From contig DATMNI010000415.1 of NCBI GenBank assembly GCA_035570275.1, positions 1 through 29,755 of the forward strand: DNA of 29,755 nt. Reading direction: 5' to 3'. The notes beneath the pieces are model-generated. The model did no database searches. It saw only the letters and a program-made list of their open reading frames with translations, and was not told the DNA's origin. Position numbers and translations under genes: made by a program. The DNA comes from DATMNI01 sp035570275 (lineage in GTDB: Bacteria > Acidobacteriota > Terriglobia > Bryobacterales > Bryobacteraceae). Below, piece by piece: positions 1 through 7,183 of this stretch (its first letter is position 1; every line of letters starts with the position of its first letter).

Positions 1-358
1 CGGGGTACGCAGCAAAAAAGGCTGGCAGCTTTGACACCATATGGAGGCGAGCAAACGTGGGAGGAACGGTCACACGAATGACGCCTCTCGGTGCAGCTTG
101 GCCTCGACCGATTCGTGAAGTCGCGCTTTCAAGGTCGTCGAGAATGCGCAAAGCAGACTCGTAAAAGTCGCGACCTGGCTCAGTCAGTGCAATGGAGCGC
201 GAGGTGCGGTGAATCAGTTCGGCGCCGAGCTCCTCTTCAAGGGCGGAAATCTGTTTGCTGACCGCGGGTTGACCGATTCCCAGTTCCCTGGAAACGGCGG
301 AGAAGCTCCCTCTTTCCACCACCCGGACGAACACCCGCATCGCGTCGAACTTATCCAT
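1..358 (-). CDS. LysR-family transcriptional regulator, C-terminus missing at window edge
   Basis: Reading the minus strand from an ATG at 358 gives 119 residues with no stop before the left edge, so this is the N-terminal part of a larger protein. Residues 18-37 form the LysR winged helix-turn-helix, with SFSAVSRELGIGQPAVSKQ followed by ISALEEELGAELIHRTSR, then the linker helix. LysR proteins bind DNA as tetramers and normally have a C-terminal effector-binding domain of about 200 residues, which lies outside the window. The gene diverges from the SDR gene at 582 across a 223-bp gap containing palindromic GGAATAG sites. That is the classic LysR arrangement, so I infer it regulates the SDR genes and itself. 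Its ligand cannot be told from this fragment. The family assignment is secure. Confidence 0.9.
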   Translation of the reverse strand, partial: MDKFDAMRVFVRVVERGSFSAVSRELGIGQPAVSKQISALEEELGAELIHRTSRSIALTEPGRDFYESALRILDDLESATSRIGRGQAAPRGVIRVTVPPTFARLHMVSKLPAFFAAYP

Positions 359-452
359 TCAGGCCTCCCGATTCCCCCCTGGAATGGATTCTGCACGGGC
401 GGCAGTTCCCCTCCAGCCTGATTGCGGGCCCCAGCGATTCGCATTCCAGGAG

Positions 453-515
453 GGAATAGGTGCTATTCCTCCGTCCGTCCAATCCTACCGCAAGCATGCC
501 ACATCGGAATAGGTG
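453..515. promoter_or_regulatory. Candidate LysR operator: palindrome plus repeated half site
   Basis: The sequence GGAATAGGTGCTATTCC at 453-469 is a perfect inverted repeat with 7-bp arms and a 3-base centre. The ten bases GGAATAGGTG recur as a direct repeat at 506-515, 53 bp away. An ATTCC/GGAAT pair at 443-457 also fits a T-N11-A spacing. All sites lie between the divergent LysR and SDR starts. A recognition site plus an activation site is normal for LysR regulators. Binding by this particular protein is inference. Confidence 0.5.
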
Positions 516-581
516 TTGTGAACGGTCCGGGCAAGGCAAACGACACGGCGGATCGCTCACGGAAAACCAAAAGGAGGACCA

Positions 582-1322
582 ATGTCCAAATTAGCCAATC
601 AGGTTGCGCTGGTTACCGGCGGTTCGCGGGGTATCGGCGCGGCGATCGCGAAACGGCTGGCCGCGGATGGAGCGGCCGTCGCCATCACGTACGCAAAAGA
701 CGGCAAAGCGGCTTCCGCCGTGGTGGAGGCGATCGAACGCCAGGGCGGCAAAGCTGTGGCGATTCAAGCGGAGGCCACCAACGCCGAAGCGGTGAGGGGC
801 GCGGTCGAGAAGACCGTAAAGACCTTCGGCCGGCTCGACGTACTGGTGAACAACGCCGGAACGGCCATTCCGAAGCCCTTCGAGGAGACCACGCTGGAGG
901 AGATGGATCGCGTCATCGACATCAACGTCCGCGGCGTATTCGTCACCACGCAAGCGGCGCTGAAGCACATGAATGATGGTGGTCGCATCATCATGATCGG
1001 CTCGGCCGTGGGCGAGCGTGTCCAGGTGCCCGGGCTGGTAGCCTACTCAGCCACGAAGGGTGCCGTAAAGATCTTTACTCAGGCGTTGTCCAGAGAGCTC
1101 GGGAGCCGGGGTATCACGGTCAACAACGTCCAGCCGGGTCCGATCGATACGGATTTGAATCCCGCGGCGGGCGATTGGGCAGTCCCTCAGAAGGCCGCCA
1201 CATCACTCGACCGCTATGGGCATGTGGATGAGGTCGCGGCGCTGGTGGCGTTCGTCGCCGGTCCGGAGTCCTCGTACATTACCGGGGCGAATCTTACCGT
1301 CGATGGCGGAATGAATGCCTGA
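582..1322 (+). CDS. Short-chain dehydrogenase/reductase (FabG-like)
   Basis: A 246-residue classical SDR, a typical family length, that should catalyse NAD(P)-dependent oxidation or reduction of a hydroxyl/carbonyl pair in the cytosol. The cofactor motif TGGSRGIG is at residues 12-19 and NNAG at 90-93. The catalytic set is Asn115, Ser141, Tyr155 and Lys159 (YSATK). The C-terminus ITGANLTVDGGMNA is the usual FabG-like ending. The ATG at 582 follows a strong AGGAGG ribosome binding site at 5-nt spacing. It diverges from the LysR gene and is followed by a second SDR about 110 bp downstream, so it is the likely target of that regulator. Sequence cannot separate a fatty-acid 3-oxoacyl-ACP reductase from a stand-alone dehydrogenase. 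Lying next to a LysR gene rather than fab genes favours the latter. Confidence 0.92.
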   Translation: MSKLANQVALVTGGSRGIGAAIAKRLAADGAAVAITYAKDGKAASAVVEAIERQGGKAVAIQAEATNAEAVRGAVEKTVKTFGRLDVLVNNAGTAIPKPFEETTLEEMDRVIDINVRGVFVTTQAALKHMNDGGRIIMIGSAVGERVQVPGLVAYSATKGAVKIFTQALSRELGSRGITVNNVQPGPIDTDLNPAAGDWAVPQKAATSLDRYGHVDEVAALVAFVAGPESSYITGANLTVDGGMNA

Positions 1323-1434
1323 ACCGACGCAGACCTGGTTGAGAGCCGGCGACCCAACGGAGTCGGCTCTCCTTCGATTCCAGGTGCCGCACCCGTCTCT
1401 AACAGTTAACTGACAGCCAAGAGAGGATCATGAC

Positions 1435-2202
1435 ATGGCAGCACTCCAAAACAAAACTGCGCTTGTGACGGGCGCGTCAAGAGGAATCGGCCGCGCGACG
1501 GCGGCGGCGCTTGCTAGGGCCGGGGCGCACGTCCTGGTTCACTATGGCCGCTCCGCACAGGAAGCGGAATCTCTCGTCGCCGGGATCCAAGCCAACGGCG
1601 GACGCGCAAATGCAATCCCGGCGGACCTGGGAACTCCGGACGGCGCCGCGCGGCTCGCCAAACAGGTGCGCTCAATCGTCGGCGATCGATTGGATGTGCT
1701 TGTGCTCAACGCCGGAATCAGCAAGGCGGCACGCATTGCGGATTACACGGTAGAGGATTTTGACAACCTCTTTGCAACCAACGTCCGAAGCCCGTTCTTC
1801 CTGGTGCAGCAACTCCTGCCAGTTCTTGGTGAGGGCTCGAACATCCTTGTTATTTCTTCCGCCGTAGCCCGTACGGTAGTGGGCAAGCCGGCTTTGGAAA
1901 ACCCCTCAATTCTTGCATACGCCTCTACCAAAGGAGCGCTTGAGACGCTGGTCAGGAACTGGGCAGCCATTCTCGGGCCGCGCGGCATACGCGTAAATGC
2001 TATCGCACCAGGAGTCATCGACACGGATATGTCGAATTTTACGAAGACAGAAGCGGGTCGCGAGGTCACGCTGGGAATGCAGGCGTTGAAGCGAATCGGC
2101 AAACCCGAAGACATCGCCGACGTAGTCGCTTTTATGGCGTCCGATGGGGCGCGCTGGATTACAGGTGCGAGCATTCCAGTCGATGGCGGCACGAAGTTGT
2201 AA
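1435..2202 (+). CDS. Short-chain dehydrogenase/reductase (second of pair)
   Basis: A 255-residue classical SDR. TGASRGIG is at residues 12-19 and LNAG at 91-94. Catalytic residues are Asn116, Ser142, Tyr162 and Lys166 (YASTK), and the C-terminal ITGASIPVDGG is intact. It resembles the preceding SDR in architecture but is clearly divergent in sequence, so the pair is not a recent duplication. An out-of-frame ATG lies 5 bases before the chosen ATG at 1435. The frame with the SDR domain fixes the start, and GAGAGG at 1420-1425 is a plausible ribosome site. It sits 20 bp before a DUF427 gene, which suggests co-transcription. The substrate is unknown. A quinone- or aldehyde-type carbonyl reductase is possible but not shown. 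Confidence 0.92.
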   Translation: MAALQNKTALVTGASRGIGRATAAALARAGAHVLVHYGRSAQEAESLVAGIQANGGRANAIPADLGTPDGAARLAKQVRSIVGDRLDVLVLNAGISKAARIADYTVEDFDNLFATNVRSPFFLVQQLLPVLGEGSNILVISSAVARTVVGKPALENPSILAYASTKGALETLVRNWAAILGPRGIRVNAIAPGVIDTDMSNFTKTEAGREVTLGMQALKRIGKPEDIADVVAFMASDGARWITGASIPVDGGTKL

Positions 2203-2222
2203 GTGGCGCCACGAGGAGCACA

Positions 2223-2615
2223 ATGCATACCAAGTCGAGCAACGGCAAGGAGATCAGAATTCCTGGGCCGGACCATCCCATCACGATTTCACAAGCTGAG
2301 GGCAAGGTGCGTGTAACAGCCGCCGGGAGGATAGTTGCTGAATCGACGCGAGCACTTCGGCTGGAGGAGAAGGGATATCCGCCTGCTTACGACTTGCCGC
2401 GCAACGATGTAGATATGTCGCTGCTCGTTCGGACCAGCCATTACACCTATTGTCCGTACAAGGGTGATTGTACCTACTACGGCATTCCCATTGGCGGAGC
2501 GAAATCGGAATACGCCGTTTGGACGTACGAAAAACCTTATGAGGCGGTCGCTGGTATTAAAGAGTACCTGGCGTTTGATCTCTTACGGGTCGATGCAATC
2601 GAGGTGATCTCCTAA
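2223..2615 (+). CDS. DUF427 domain protein
   Basis: A 130-residue single-domain protein that I recognise as the DUF427 family. These are small all-beta cytosolic proteins of unknown biochemical role, often found beside oxidoreductases and regulators. The diagnostic stretch is the middle, with SHYTYCPYKGDCTYYGI followed by AVWTYEKPYEAVAGIKEYLAF. Its length is normal for a single-domain member. It starts 20 bp after the second SDR with GAGGAG just upstream of the ATG, so it most likely belongs to the SDR operon and perhaps to the LysR regulon. No signal peptide or membrane segment is visible. The family call is firm but no function should be assigned. Confidence 0.88.
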   Translation: MHTKSSNGKEIRIPGPDHPITISQAEGKVRVTAAGRIVAESTRALRLEEKGYPPAYDLPRNDVDMSLLVRTSHYTYCPYKGDCTYYGIPIGGAKSEYAVWTYEKPYEAVAGIKEYLAFDLLRVDAIEVIS

Positions 2616-2832
2616 GCACGTTTGCGCGTTGCTAGGCAGGTCGCTCTTTTCAGATCGTCTTAAAAAAATCTCCCATGAACAACACGCCGGACTGATAAAC
2701 GTCTCTGCTACAGCCCAACGTCCGTCTTGGCACCTCGCCCCAACTCGGATTCCAAGGCTCGGGGGATATCTTCGGGCAGTTCGATAACGATGTTCGTCAC
2801 GGCCTTCATGCTTTCCTGGTTTGTAGTCGCCC

Positions 2833-3927
2833 TTACCCCATCCGGTCCACGGCTTGAATCAACGCGCGGATATAACCGTAAGCAAAAGCAAACGATTGCA
2901 GGCCGCCCGGATCGTTCGGCGCCACGGGAACGTGGTCGGGCATCAGCAGGTACGGGTAGCCGACCTCTTTGTAGACCTGGATGGCCTTGACGAAATCAAC
3001 GTCGCCTTCATCGGGAAAGACTTCCACGAAATCGTTGCGATGGCCGCGGATGTTGCGGAAGTGCACGTTGAAAATCTTCTGGCGCGAGCCGAAATACCGG
3101 ATCACGTCGTAGATTTCCTTGCCCGGGTCCGCCAGCATTTCCGATACCGTGCCCTGGCAGAAGTTGAGGCCGTGATAGGCGCTCTCGCGGATGCTCACAA
3201 ACTTCTTTAAGCCGTCCACCGTGCCGAGGACGCGGTCTACGCCCTGGTAGCCTTCGGGCGGCATACCGGGGTCGTGGGGGTGGCAGGCCATGCGGACTTT
3301 GTATTCGTTGGCCACTGGAATCACGTGGTCCAGAAAATAAGTGATGCGCTCCCAGAACATGCCGGCATCCACTTTGCCGGCGCGCGTGAGCGGGGTCTTG
3401 GGTTTTGCCTCGGCCAGCTTCCAGGTGCTGTAGGTGGCGTCGCCGCGGCCTGGCGACCGGCCGGTGCGAACCACGCCCAGGATACTCATGTTGTATTTGA
3501 TTGAAGGGAGGCCCACCTTGGCGCAGTTTTGGATCAGCGTCTGCAATTGCTCGATATCGCGGTCGCGCTCCGGACTCTGCGCCAGCATGATGGCGGGATG
3601 CTTCTCGTTGTCGATGTGGCTCGATGCCAGGAACGGCGGCGCCACGCAGTCGATCGTAATACCGTTCTTCGTCGCCACGTCCACCATGCGGCCGAGTTCG
3701 TCCACGGTGGCGTAAAGGCGGCCGTCGGCGATCTCGGGGTAGCCGCAGATATTGCGGACGCCGTAGCGCGCCAGGTATTTGAGGTGCGTATCGTTGGTCG
3801 GTGAGCTTTGGCAGCCCAGTTTCATGAGGGCGCGTTTGGGAGTGTCGGCGGCGGCGGCGGGGTTCGAGGTGAGGCCGGCGGCAGCTCCCACGGCGCTGGT
3901 GGTAGAGAGGAATTGACGGCGGTTCAT
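2833..3927 (-). CDS. Exported mannonate dehydratase-like TIM-barrel protein
   Basis: A 364-residue protein whose N-terminus (MNRRQFLSTTSAVGAAAG, then an Ala-rich cleavage region) is a twin-arginine signal, implying folded export. The rest resembles UxuA-type D-mannonate dehydratase, which converts D-mannonate to 2-keto-3-deoxygluconate in hexuronate breakdown. Matching motifs are HPHDPG at 216-221 (UxuA has a similar His/Asp motif), GLNFCQGTV at 253-261, NVHFRNI at 287-293, DEGD at 306-309 and MPDHVP at 329-334. These supply the His/Asp/Cys residues expected to bind the divalent metal. UxuA is normally cytosolic, so a Tat signal is odd but common among acidobacterial sugar isomerase/epimerase-like proteins. 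It could instead act on another sugar acid. It stands alone on the minus strand without other uronate genes. Confidence 0.8.
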   Translation of the reverse strand: MNRRQFLSTTSAVGAAAGLTSNPAAAADTPKRALMKLGCQSSPTNDTHLKYLARYGVRNICGYPEIADGRLYATVDELGRMVDVATKNGITIDCVAPPFLASSHIDNEKHPAIMLAQSPERDRDIEQLQTLIQNCAKVGLPSIKYNMSILGVVRTGRSPGRGDATYSTWKLAEAKPKTPLTRAGKVDAGMFWERITYFLDHVIPVANEYKVRMACHPHDPGMPPEGYQGVDRVLGTVDGLKKFVSIRESAYHGLNFCQGTVSEMLADPGKEIYDVIRYFGSRQKIFNVHFRNIRGHRNDFVEVFPDEGDVDFVKAIQVYKEVGYPYLLMPDHVPVAPNDPGGLQSFAFAYGYIRALIQAVDRMG

Positions 3928-3988
3928 AACAAATCAGGTTCAACTATATCAGGACTGGATGGTTTTCAACACGCAAGCCAGCCCACCA

Positions 3989-4020
3989 TTGACATCAAAT
4001 CTCTTTCATGTCATCATAAC
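3989..4020 (+). promoter_or_regulatory. Possible promoter of the toxin-antitoxin pair
   Basis: A perfect TTGACA lies at 3989-3994, followed by an AT-rich stretch ending in repeated CATCAT units (4005-4026) just before the antitoxin ATG. No good -10 hexamer sits at exactly 17 bp; CATAAC at 4015-4020 is the nearest and is weak. The repeated CATCAT motifs could be an autoregulatory operator, as is usual for VapBC pairs, but this is inference. Confidence 0.3.
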
Positions 4021-4026
4021 ATCATC

Positions 4027-4293
4027 ATGCGAACGACGCTTGATGTTGATTCTGATGTTCTGGAGGCTGCCAAGAGCTTAGCGGAGGCTCGCCAGACCTC
4101 CATTGGGAAGGCGCTGTCCCAGTTGGCGCGGCGGGGCGTCACGGTTCTCTCGCCGCTGTCTGCGCGGAACGGATTCTGCGTTTTCCAGGTGTCTGATGGC
4201 ACACCCGGCTTCGGGCCAGATGAGATACAGGCCGCGCTGGATGCGGAGGACCGGCTGGCGAGTCGCGAATTCGTCAAGCCAGAAAAGTTTTGA
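4027..4293 (+). CDS. VapB-type antitoxin
   Basis: An 88-residue small protein beginning MRTTLDVDSDVLEAAKSLAE, then SIGKALSQLARRG. This is the ribbon-helix-helix pattern of VapB/CopG-like antitoxins: an initial beta strand that contacts DNA and two helices that dimerise. The C-terminal half, including DGTPGFGPDEIQAALDAED, would wrap the toxin. The open frame extends far upstream, but that part overlaps the antisense strand of the mannonate-dehydratase-like gene. The ATG at 4027 matches the start of the RHH strand, so it was chosen. The PIN toxin follows 13 bp after the stop. It is expected to neutralise the toxin and repress the operon. The subfamily was not established. Confidence 0.82.
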   Translation: MRTTLDVDSDVLEAAKSLAEARQTSIGKALSQLARRGVTVLSPLSARNGFCVFQVSDGTPGFGPDEIQAALDAEDRLASREFVKPEKF

Positions 4294-4306
4294 CGGCGGT
4301 GAACTG

Positions 4307-4744
4307 ATGGCAGTAGCCTTGTTGGACATCAACGTCCTGATGGCCCTGGCATGGCCGACAAACATTCATCATGATGCGGCGCACCGGTGGTTTGCGGCAA
4401 ATCGGGGAACTGGTTGGGCTACCTGCCCGCACACGGAACTGGGCTTCCTTCGGCTCTCAATTCAACCCGCGGTGGTGAAGACGGTGATCAGCTTCGCCGA
4501 TGCCATGAGGGCGCTCACTACAAGTCTGGCTGCGCCGGAACATGAGTTCTGGCCGCTTGATTTTCCAGTTTCCGAGATCCAATCCGAGATTCGTGCACGC
4601 TTGATCGGGCATCATCAACTGGCGGACGGTTTGCTCTTGGACCTGGCCATTCGGCGGTCCGGAAAGTTTGCTACCTTCGATCGCCGGGTGCACAGTCTTC
4701 TGCATCCGGAATCCGCGCACCAGGCGGCGATCGAACTTTTGTGA
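4307..4744 (+). CDS. PIN-domain ribonuclease toxin (VapC-type)
   Basis: A 145-residue PIN domain, typical VapC length, predicted to be a Mg-dependent endoribonuclease. The acidic active-site residues are visible: Asp7 in LLDINVLMALAW, Glu44 in HTELGFLRL, Asp107 in HHQLADGLLLDLA and Asp125 in FATFDRRV. All four are present, so the toxin looks intact. The frame is open upstream, but the ATG at 4307 matches the PIN start and lies 13 bp after the antitoxin stop with GGCGGTGA before it. Partnership with the upstream RHH protein is inferred from adjacency and order. VapC enzymes often cut initiator tRNA or rRNA, but the target cannot be read from sequence. Confidence 0.88.
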   Translation: MAVALLDINVLMALAWPTNIHHDAAHRWFAANRGTGWATCPHTELGFLRLSIQPAVVKTVISFADAMRALTTSLAAPEHEFWPLDFPVSEIQSEIRARLIGHHQLADGLLLDLAIRRSGKFATFDRRVHSLLHPESAHQAAIELL

Positions 4745-4836
4745 CCTCGAGTCGTCGTTCAGCGAACCGCCTCGCGCTCTCCCGGATCCAAGGTGGCCGC
4801 CACATCCGTGAGTGCATCGGGTCAGCTTCCGACTGG

Positions 4837-4845
4837 TGATACAAT
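4837..4845 (+). promoter_or_regulatory. Extended -10 promoter element before nuoB
   Basis: TGATACAAT at 4837-4845 is an extended -10 element: TGn followed by TACAAT, a 5/6 match to the consensus. No good -35 hexamer lies 17 bp upstream, which is acceptable for extended -10 promoters. Transcription would start near 4852, giving a leader of about 22 nt that includes the AAGGAG ribosome site. This suggests nuoB has its own promoter here. Confidence 0.4.
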
Positions 4846-4874
4846 CCTTACTTAGCACAAGGAGACTGCGCCCG

Positions 4875-5441
4875 GTGGCTACTTTCATTCAGAACCAGTT
4901 CGAACAGAACATCGTCACCACATCCGTCGATCACGTGTTCAACTGGGCACGCAAATCGGCGTTGTGGCCGCTGACGTTCGGCTTGGCCTGCTGTGCGATT
5001 GAGATGATCGCCTCCAGCACCTCGCGCTTCGACATCGCGCGCTTTGGGGCTGAGGTGTTCCGGCCCAGCCCACGGCAATCCGACCTGATGATCGTGGCCG
5101 GCACCGTCACCCTCAAAATGGCGCCCGTGCTGAAACGCATCTGGGACCAGATGCCCGACCCGAAATGGTGCATCTCGATGGGCGCATGCTCCAGCGTGGG
5201 CGGTCCCTTCAACACCTATGCGGTGCTGCAGGGCGTCGACAAGATCGTCCCGGTGGATGTCTATGTCACCGGCTGCCCGCCGCGGCCGGAGAACCTCTTC
5301 TACGCGCTGCTCAAATTGCAGGACAAGATCGACCAGATGACCACGCTGGTGAAACGGCCCACCGAAGTGCGGCTCGACGAATCCATGCTGGCCGAGTTCA
5401 AACAGCAGGTGCGAATCGCACAGATTCAGAACCCGGCGTAA
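4875..5441 (+). CDS. nuoB: NADH-quinone oxidoreductase subunit B
   Basis: A 188-residue NuoB (complex I 20-kDa/PSST-type subunit), normal in length. It holds the N2 [4Fe-4S] cluster, the last cluster before quinone, on the cytoplasmic arm of complex I. All ligands are present: the tandem Cys39-Cys40 in GLACCAIEM, Cys105 in SMGACSSVGG and Cys134 in VTGCPPRPENL. I chose the GTG at 4875 because AAGGAG lies 10 nt upstream and the protein then starts VATFIQNQFE; a longer frame reaches an ATG at 4812 without support. No other nuo gene is adjacent: upstream is a toxin gene and downstream is pgeF. This copy is therefore detached from a nuo operon, either a split complex I locus or a second copy. An F420- or hydrogenase-type relative is less likely given the close match. 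Confidence 0.93.
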   Translation: MATFIQNQFEQNIVTTSVDHVFNWARKSALWPLTFGLACCAIEMIASSTSRFDIARFGAEVFRPSPRQSDLMIVAGTVTLKMAPVLKRIWDQMPDPKWCISMGACSSVGGPFNTYAVLQGVDKIVPVDVYVTGCPPRPENLFYALLKLQDKIDQMTTLVKRPTEVRLDESMLAEFKQQVRIAQIQNPA

Positions 5442-5455
5442 AGAAGGAGCCAGAG

Positions 5456-5506
5456 GTCAGGAGTCAGGAGTCAGAATCCGGCATGCGTGCTCTGCCCCTT
5501 CTGACT
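5456..5506. repeat. Heptamer direct repeats and inverted partner between nuoB and pgeF
   Basis: Three heptamers run from 5456 to 5476 (GTCAGGA, GTCAGGA, GTCAGAA). AGTCAGAA at 5469-5476 is the exact inverse of TTCTGACT at 5499-5506, so a hairpin with an 8-bp stem and 22-nt loop is possible. The upstream candidate start ATG of pgeF (5483) lies in the loop. Similar short tandem heptamers appear elsewhere in this window (29662-29689). Confidence 0.6.
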
Positions 5507-5515
5507 TCTGAACCA

Positions 5516-6157
5516 ATGTTCTATCGGGATGGGCTCAACATCTACCGCGTAACCGAACTGGAAGCCTTCGCATGGCTGGTGCATGGCTTCGGAACCAGGC
5601 TTTCGGATGTGCCTGGGCGGTTCGGCAACCTTGCCACGCTGAAACAAATTCACTCGGCCACGTGCGTGCCGGCGGCTGGTCGTCCAGGCCTGTTGGGGGA
5701 AGGCGACGCGCTGCTGGAAAACACGCCCGGGGCCGTGGTGGCGGTGAAGACGGCCGACTGCATTCCGATCTTGCTGGTGGATGAGCGGTTGCGGGCCGTG
5801 GCTGCCGTGCACGCCGGGTGGCGGGGGACGGTGGCGCGCATTGTCGCCCGAGCGGCGGAGGCTATGGGCGCCCGTTTCGGCAGCCAGGCGCGCGATATCC
5901 ATGCGGCTATCGGGCCGGGGATCGGCCCGTGTTGCTACGAGGTGGGGCCGGAGGTGGCGGTGCATTTCGGAGGGCAGGGACGAGGGCCCGTCGATCTGGC
6001 TGCTGAAAACCGGAGGCAACTCGAAGAGGCCGGCGTAACGCCGGGGCGTGTTTATGCGTCGAACTTGTGCACTATGTGCCGGCCCGAGGAGTTCCATTCG
6101 TTCCGGCGCGACCGGGAGGCCGCCGGGCGCCTGCATTCGTTCGCAGGAATTCTCTAA
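5516..6157 (+). CDS. pgeF: Laccase-domain protein, PgeF/YfiH family
   Basis: A 213-residue member of the YfiH/PgeF 'multicopper polyphenol oxidase' family. Characterised members act on purine nucleosides or, as in E. coli PgeF, edit wrongly built peptidoglycan precursors. Visible motifs are KQIHSATC (His46), KTADCIPILLVD (Cys82), AAVHAGWRGT (His99), AIGPGIGPCCYEVGPEV and NLCTMCRPEEFHSFRRD. His46, Cys82 and His99 correspond to the metal-binding triad. The usual length is about 240 residues. The start is uncertain: ATG 5483 would add 11 residues but lies inside a repeat hairpin, so 5516 was preferred. Neither has a strong ribosome site, so translation may partly depend on nuoB upstream. The family call is firm but the in vivo substrate is not. 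Confidence 0.88.
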   Translation: MFYRDGLNIYRVTELEAFAWLVHGFGTRLSDVPGRFGNLATLKQIHSATCVPAAGRPGLLGEGDALLENTPGAVVAVKTADCIPILLVDERLRAVAAVHAGWRGTVARIVARAAEAMGARFGSQARDIHAAIGPGIGPCCYEVGPEVAVHFGGQGRGPVDLAAENRRQLEEAGVTPGRVYASNLCTMCRPEEFHSFRRDREAAGRLHSFAGIL

Positions 6158-6207
6158 AGCGGTACAGTAGGATCAAGGCGGTAAAGTAGACCAAAGCGGT
6201 AAAGTAG
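6156..6207 (+). repeat. Three tandem copies of an AAAGCGGTAAAGTAG unit
   Basis: Units at 6156-6170, 6175-6189 and 6193-6207 read AAAGCGGTACAGTAG, AAGGCGGTAAAGTAG and AAAGCGGTAAAGTAG. Spacing is 19 and 18 bp. The first unit overlaps the pgeF stop codon and the last ends 16 nt before the ATG of the zinc-ribbon gene. They could be binding sites for a regulator or RNA-binding factor, or simple slippage repeats. Confidence 0.7.
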
Positions 6208-6223
6208 GAGTTGAGGCGAGCAC

Positions 6224-7135
6224 ATGTTTACGTGGATCTGCCCGCAGTGCGGGCGCGAAGTATCCCCATCTTATGACGAGTGTCCGGACTGCAAGGCCAG
6301 ATTGGCTGCGGCAGGCCCGGCTCCCCCGCAACAGCAGCCCCCGCAACCGCAGCCACCGTATCCGCCGCCCAACTATCAGCCCGTACCCGGACCGGAATAT
6401 GTGGCGCCCCAGCCCCCACCGCAGCAGCAGCCGCCGGTGTATTATCAGCAGCCCCCGCAAGCGCCGCAACCGGCTCAACCTTACTATCAGCCCCAACAGA
6501 GTCCCCCGCAGGCGCCGGCTTATTACGCGCCGGCGCCTCCACAGCAGCCCCAACAACCGCCGCAGCAGTATTATCAGCCGCCGCCTCAGCAGCCGGCTCC
6601 GCCGCAGTATTATCAGCCAGCCCCGCCACCGGCCCGCCACGCTTTGCTGAATCTGCCGCCATGGCTGATGACGATTGTGTTTGCCGCGGGGATCGCCGGG
6701 ATTCTTTTCGGAGTTTACTCGTTGCTGAAGACCGGCAGCGGCGCCAGCACCTCCGCCGGCTCAGGACCAACGCCGGTCACATCGGTCGAAAGTCCGGCGG
6801 CCAAACCAGGCGCCAAAACCAACCCGCTGCAGAAGAGCATCGAAATCAGCGGCGTGCGTTTCAGCCAGGACGCGAAGAAGAAGACCCTGGTCACCTTCAT
6901 GATCATCAACCACTCCGCAGCCGAGATCAGCGGCTTGGCGGGTAACGTAACCATTTTTGCCAGCACCAAGAAATCTGAGGAAGATGCCCAGGGCACGTTC
7001 TCCTTCACCACCGACCTGGCGCCCTATCAATCCAAGGAAATATCGGCGCCGTTCAACAGCAAGCTGAAGATTTACGAACTGGCGGACTGGCAGAACATCA
7101 ATACCGATATTCAGATCACCGCGCCGGCTGGCTAG
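6224..7135 (+). CDS. Zinc-ribbon, Pro/Gln/Tyr-rich single-pass membrane protein
   Basis: A 303-residue protein of three parts. Residues 1-25 are a zinc ribbon with CPQCG (Cys6, Cys9) and CPDC (Cys20, Cys23). Residues 31-138 are a low-complexity region rich in Pro, Gln and Tyr, with repeated QQYYQPPPQQ-like units. A membrane helix spans about 147-168 (PWLMTIVFAAGIAGILFGVY). The C-terminal ~110 residues form a predicted beta-rich domain with TLVTFMIINHSAAEISGLAGN, similar in style to DUF4352/FxLYD extracellular domains. By topology the zinc ribbon and PQ-rich part should be cytoplasmic and the C-terminal domain outside. The three-fold repeat just upstream may influence its expression. No specific function is known, and the DUF4352-like reading is tentative. 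Confidence 0.85.
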   Translation: MFTWICPQCGREVSPSYDECPDCKARLAAAGPAPPQQQPPQPQPPYPPPNYQPVPGPEYVAPQPPPQQQPPVYYQQPPQAPQPAQPYYQPQQSPPQAPAYYAPAPPQQPQQPPQQYYQPPPQQPAPPQYYQPAPPPARHALLNLPPWLMTIVFAAGIAGILFGVYSLLKTGSGASTSAGSGPTPVTSVESPAAKPGAKTNPLQKSIEISGVRFSQDAKKKTLVTFMIINHSAAEISGLAGNVTIFASTKKSEEDAQGTFSFTTDLAPYQSKEISAPFNSKLKIYELADWQNINTDIQITAPAG

Positions 7136-7183
7136 CTGTTGGTGCAGAAGACGGTTTCGGAGTACCTGTTCGACCGCGGGCCG

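Noticed and set aside
3808..4026. N-terminal extension of the antitoxin frame
   Set aside because: Overlaps the antisense of the Tat signal region of the neighbouring gene and is Gly-rich; the RHH fold starts at the ATG at 4027.
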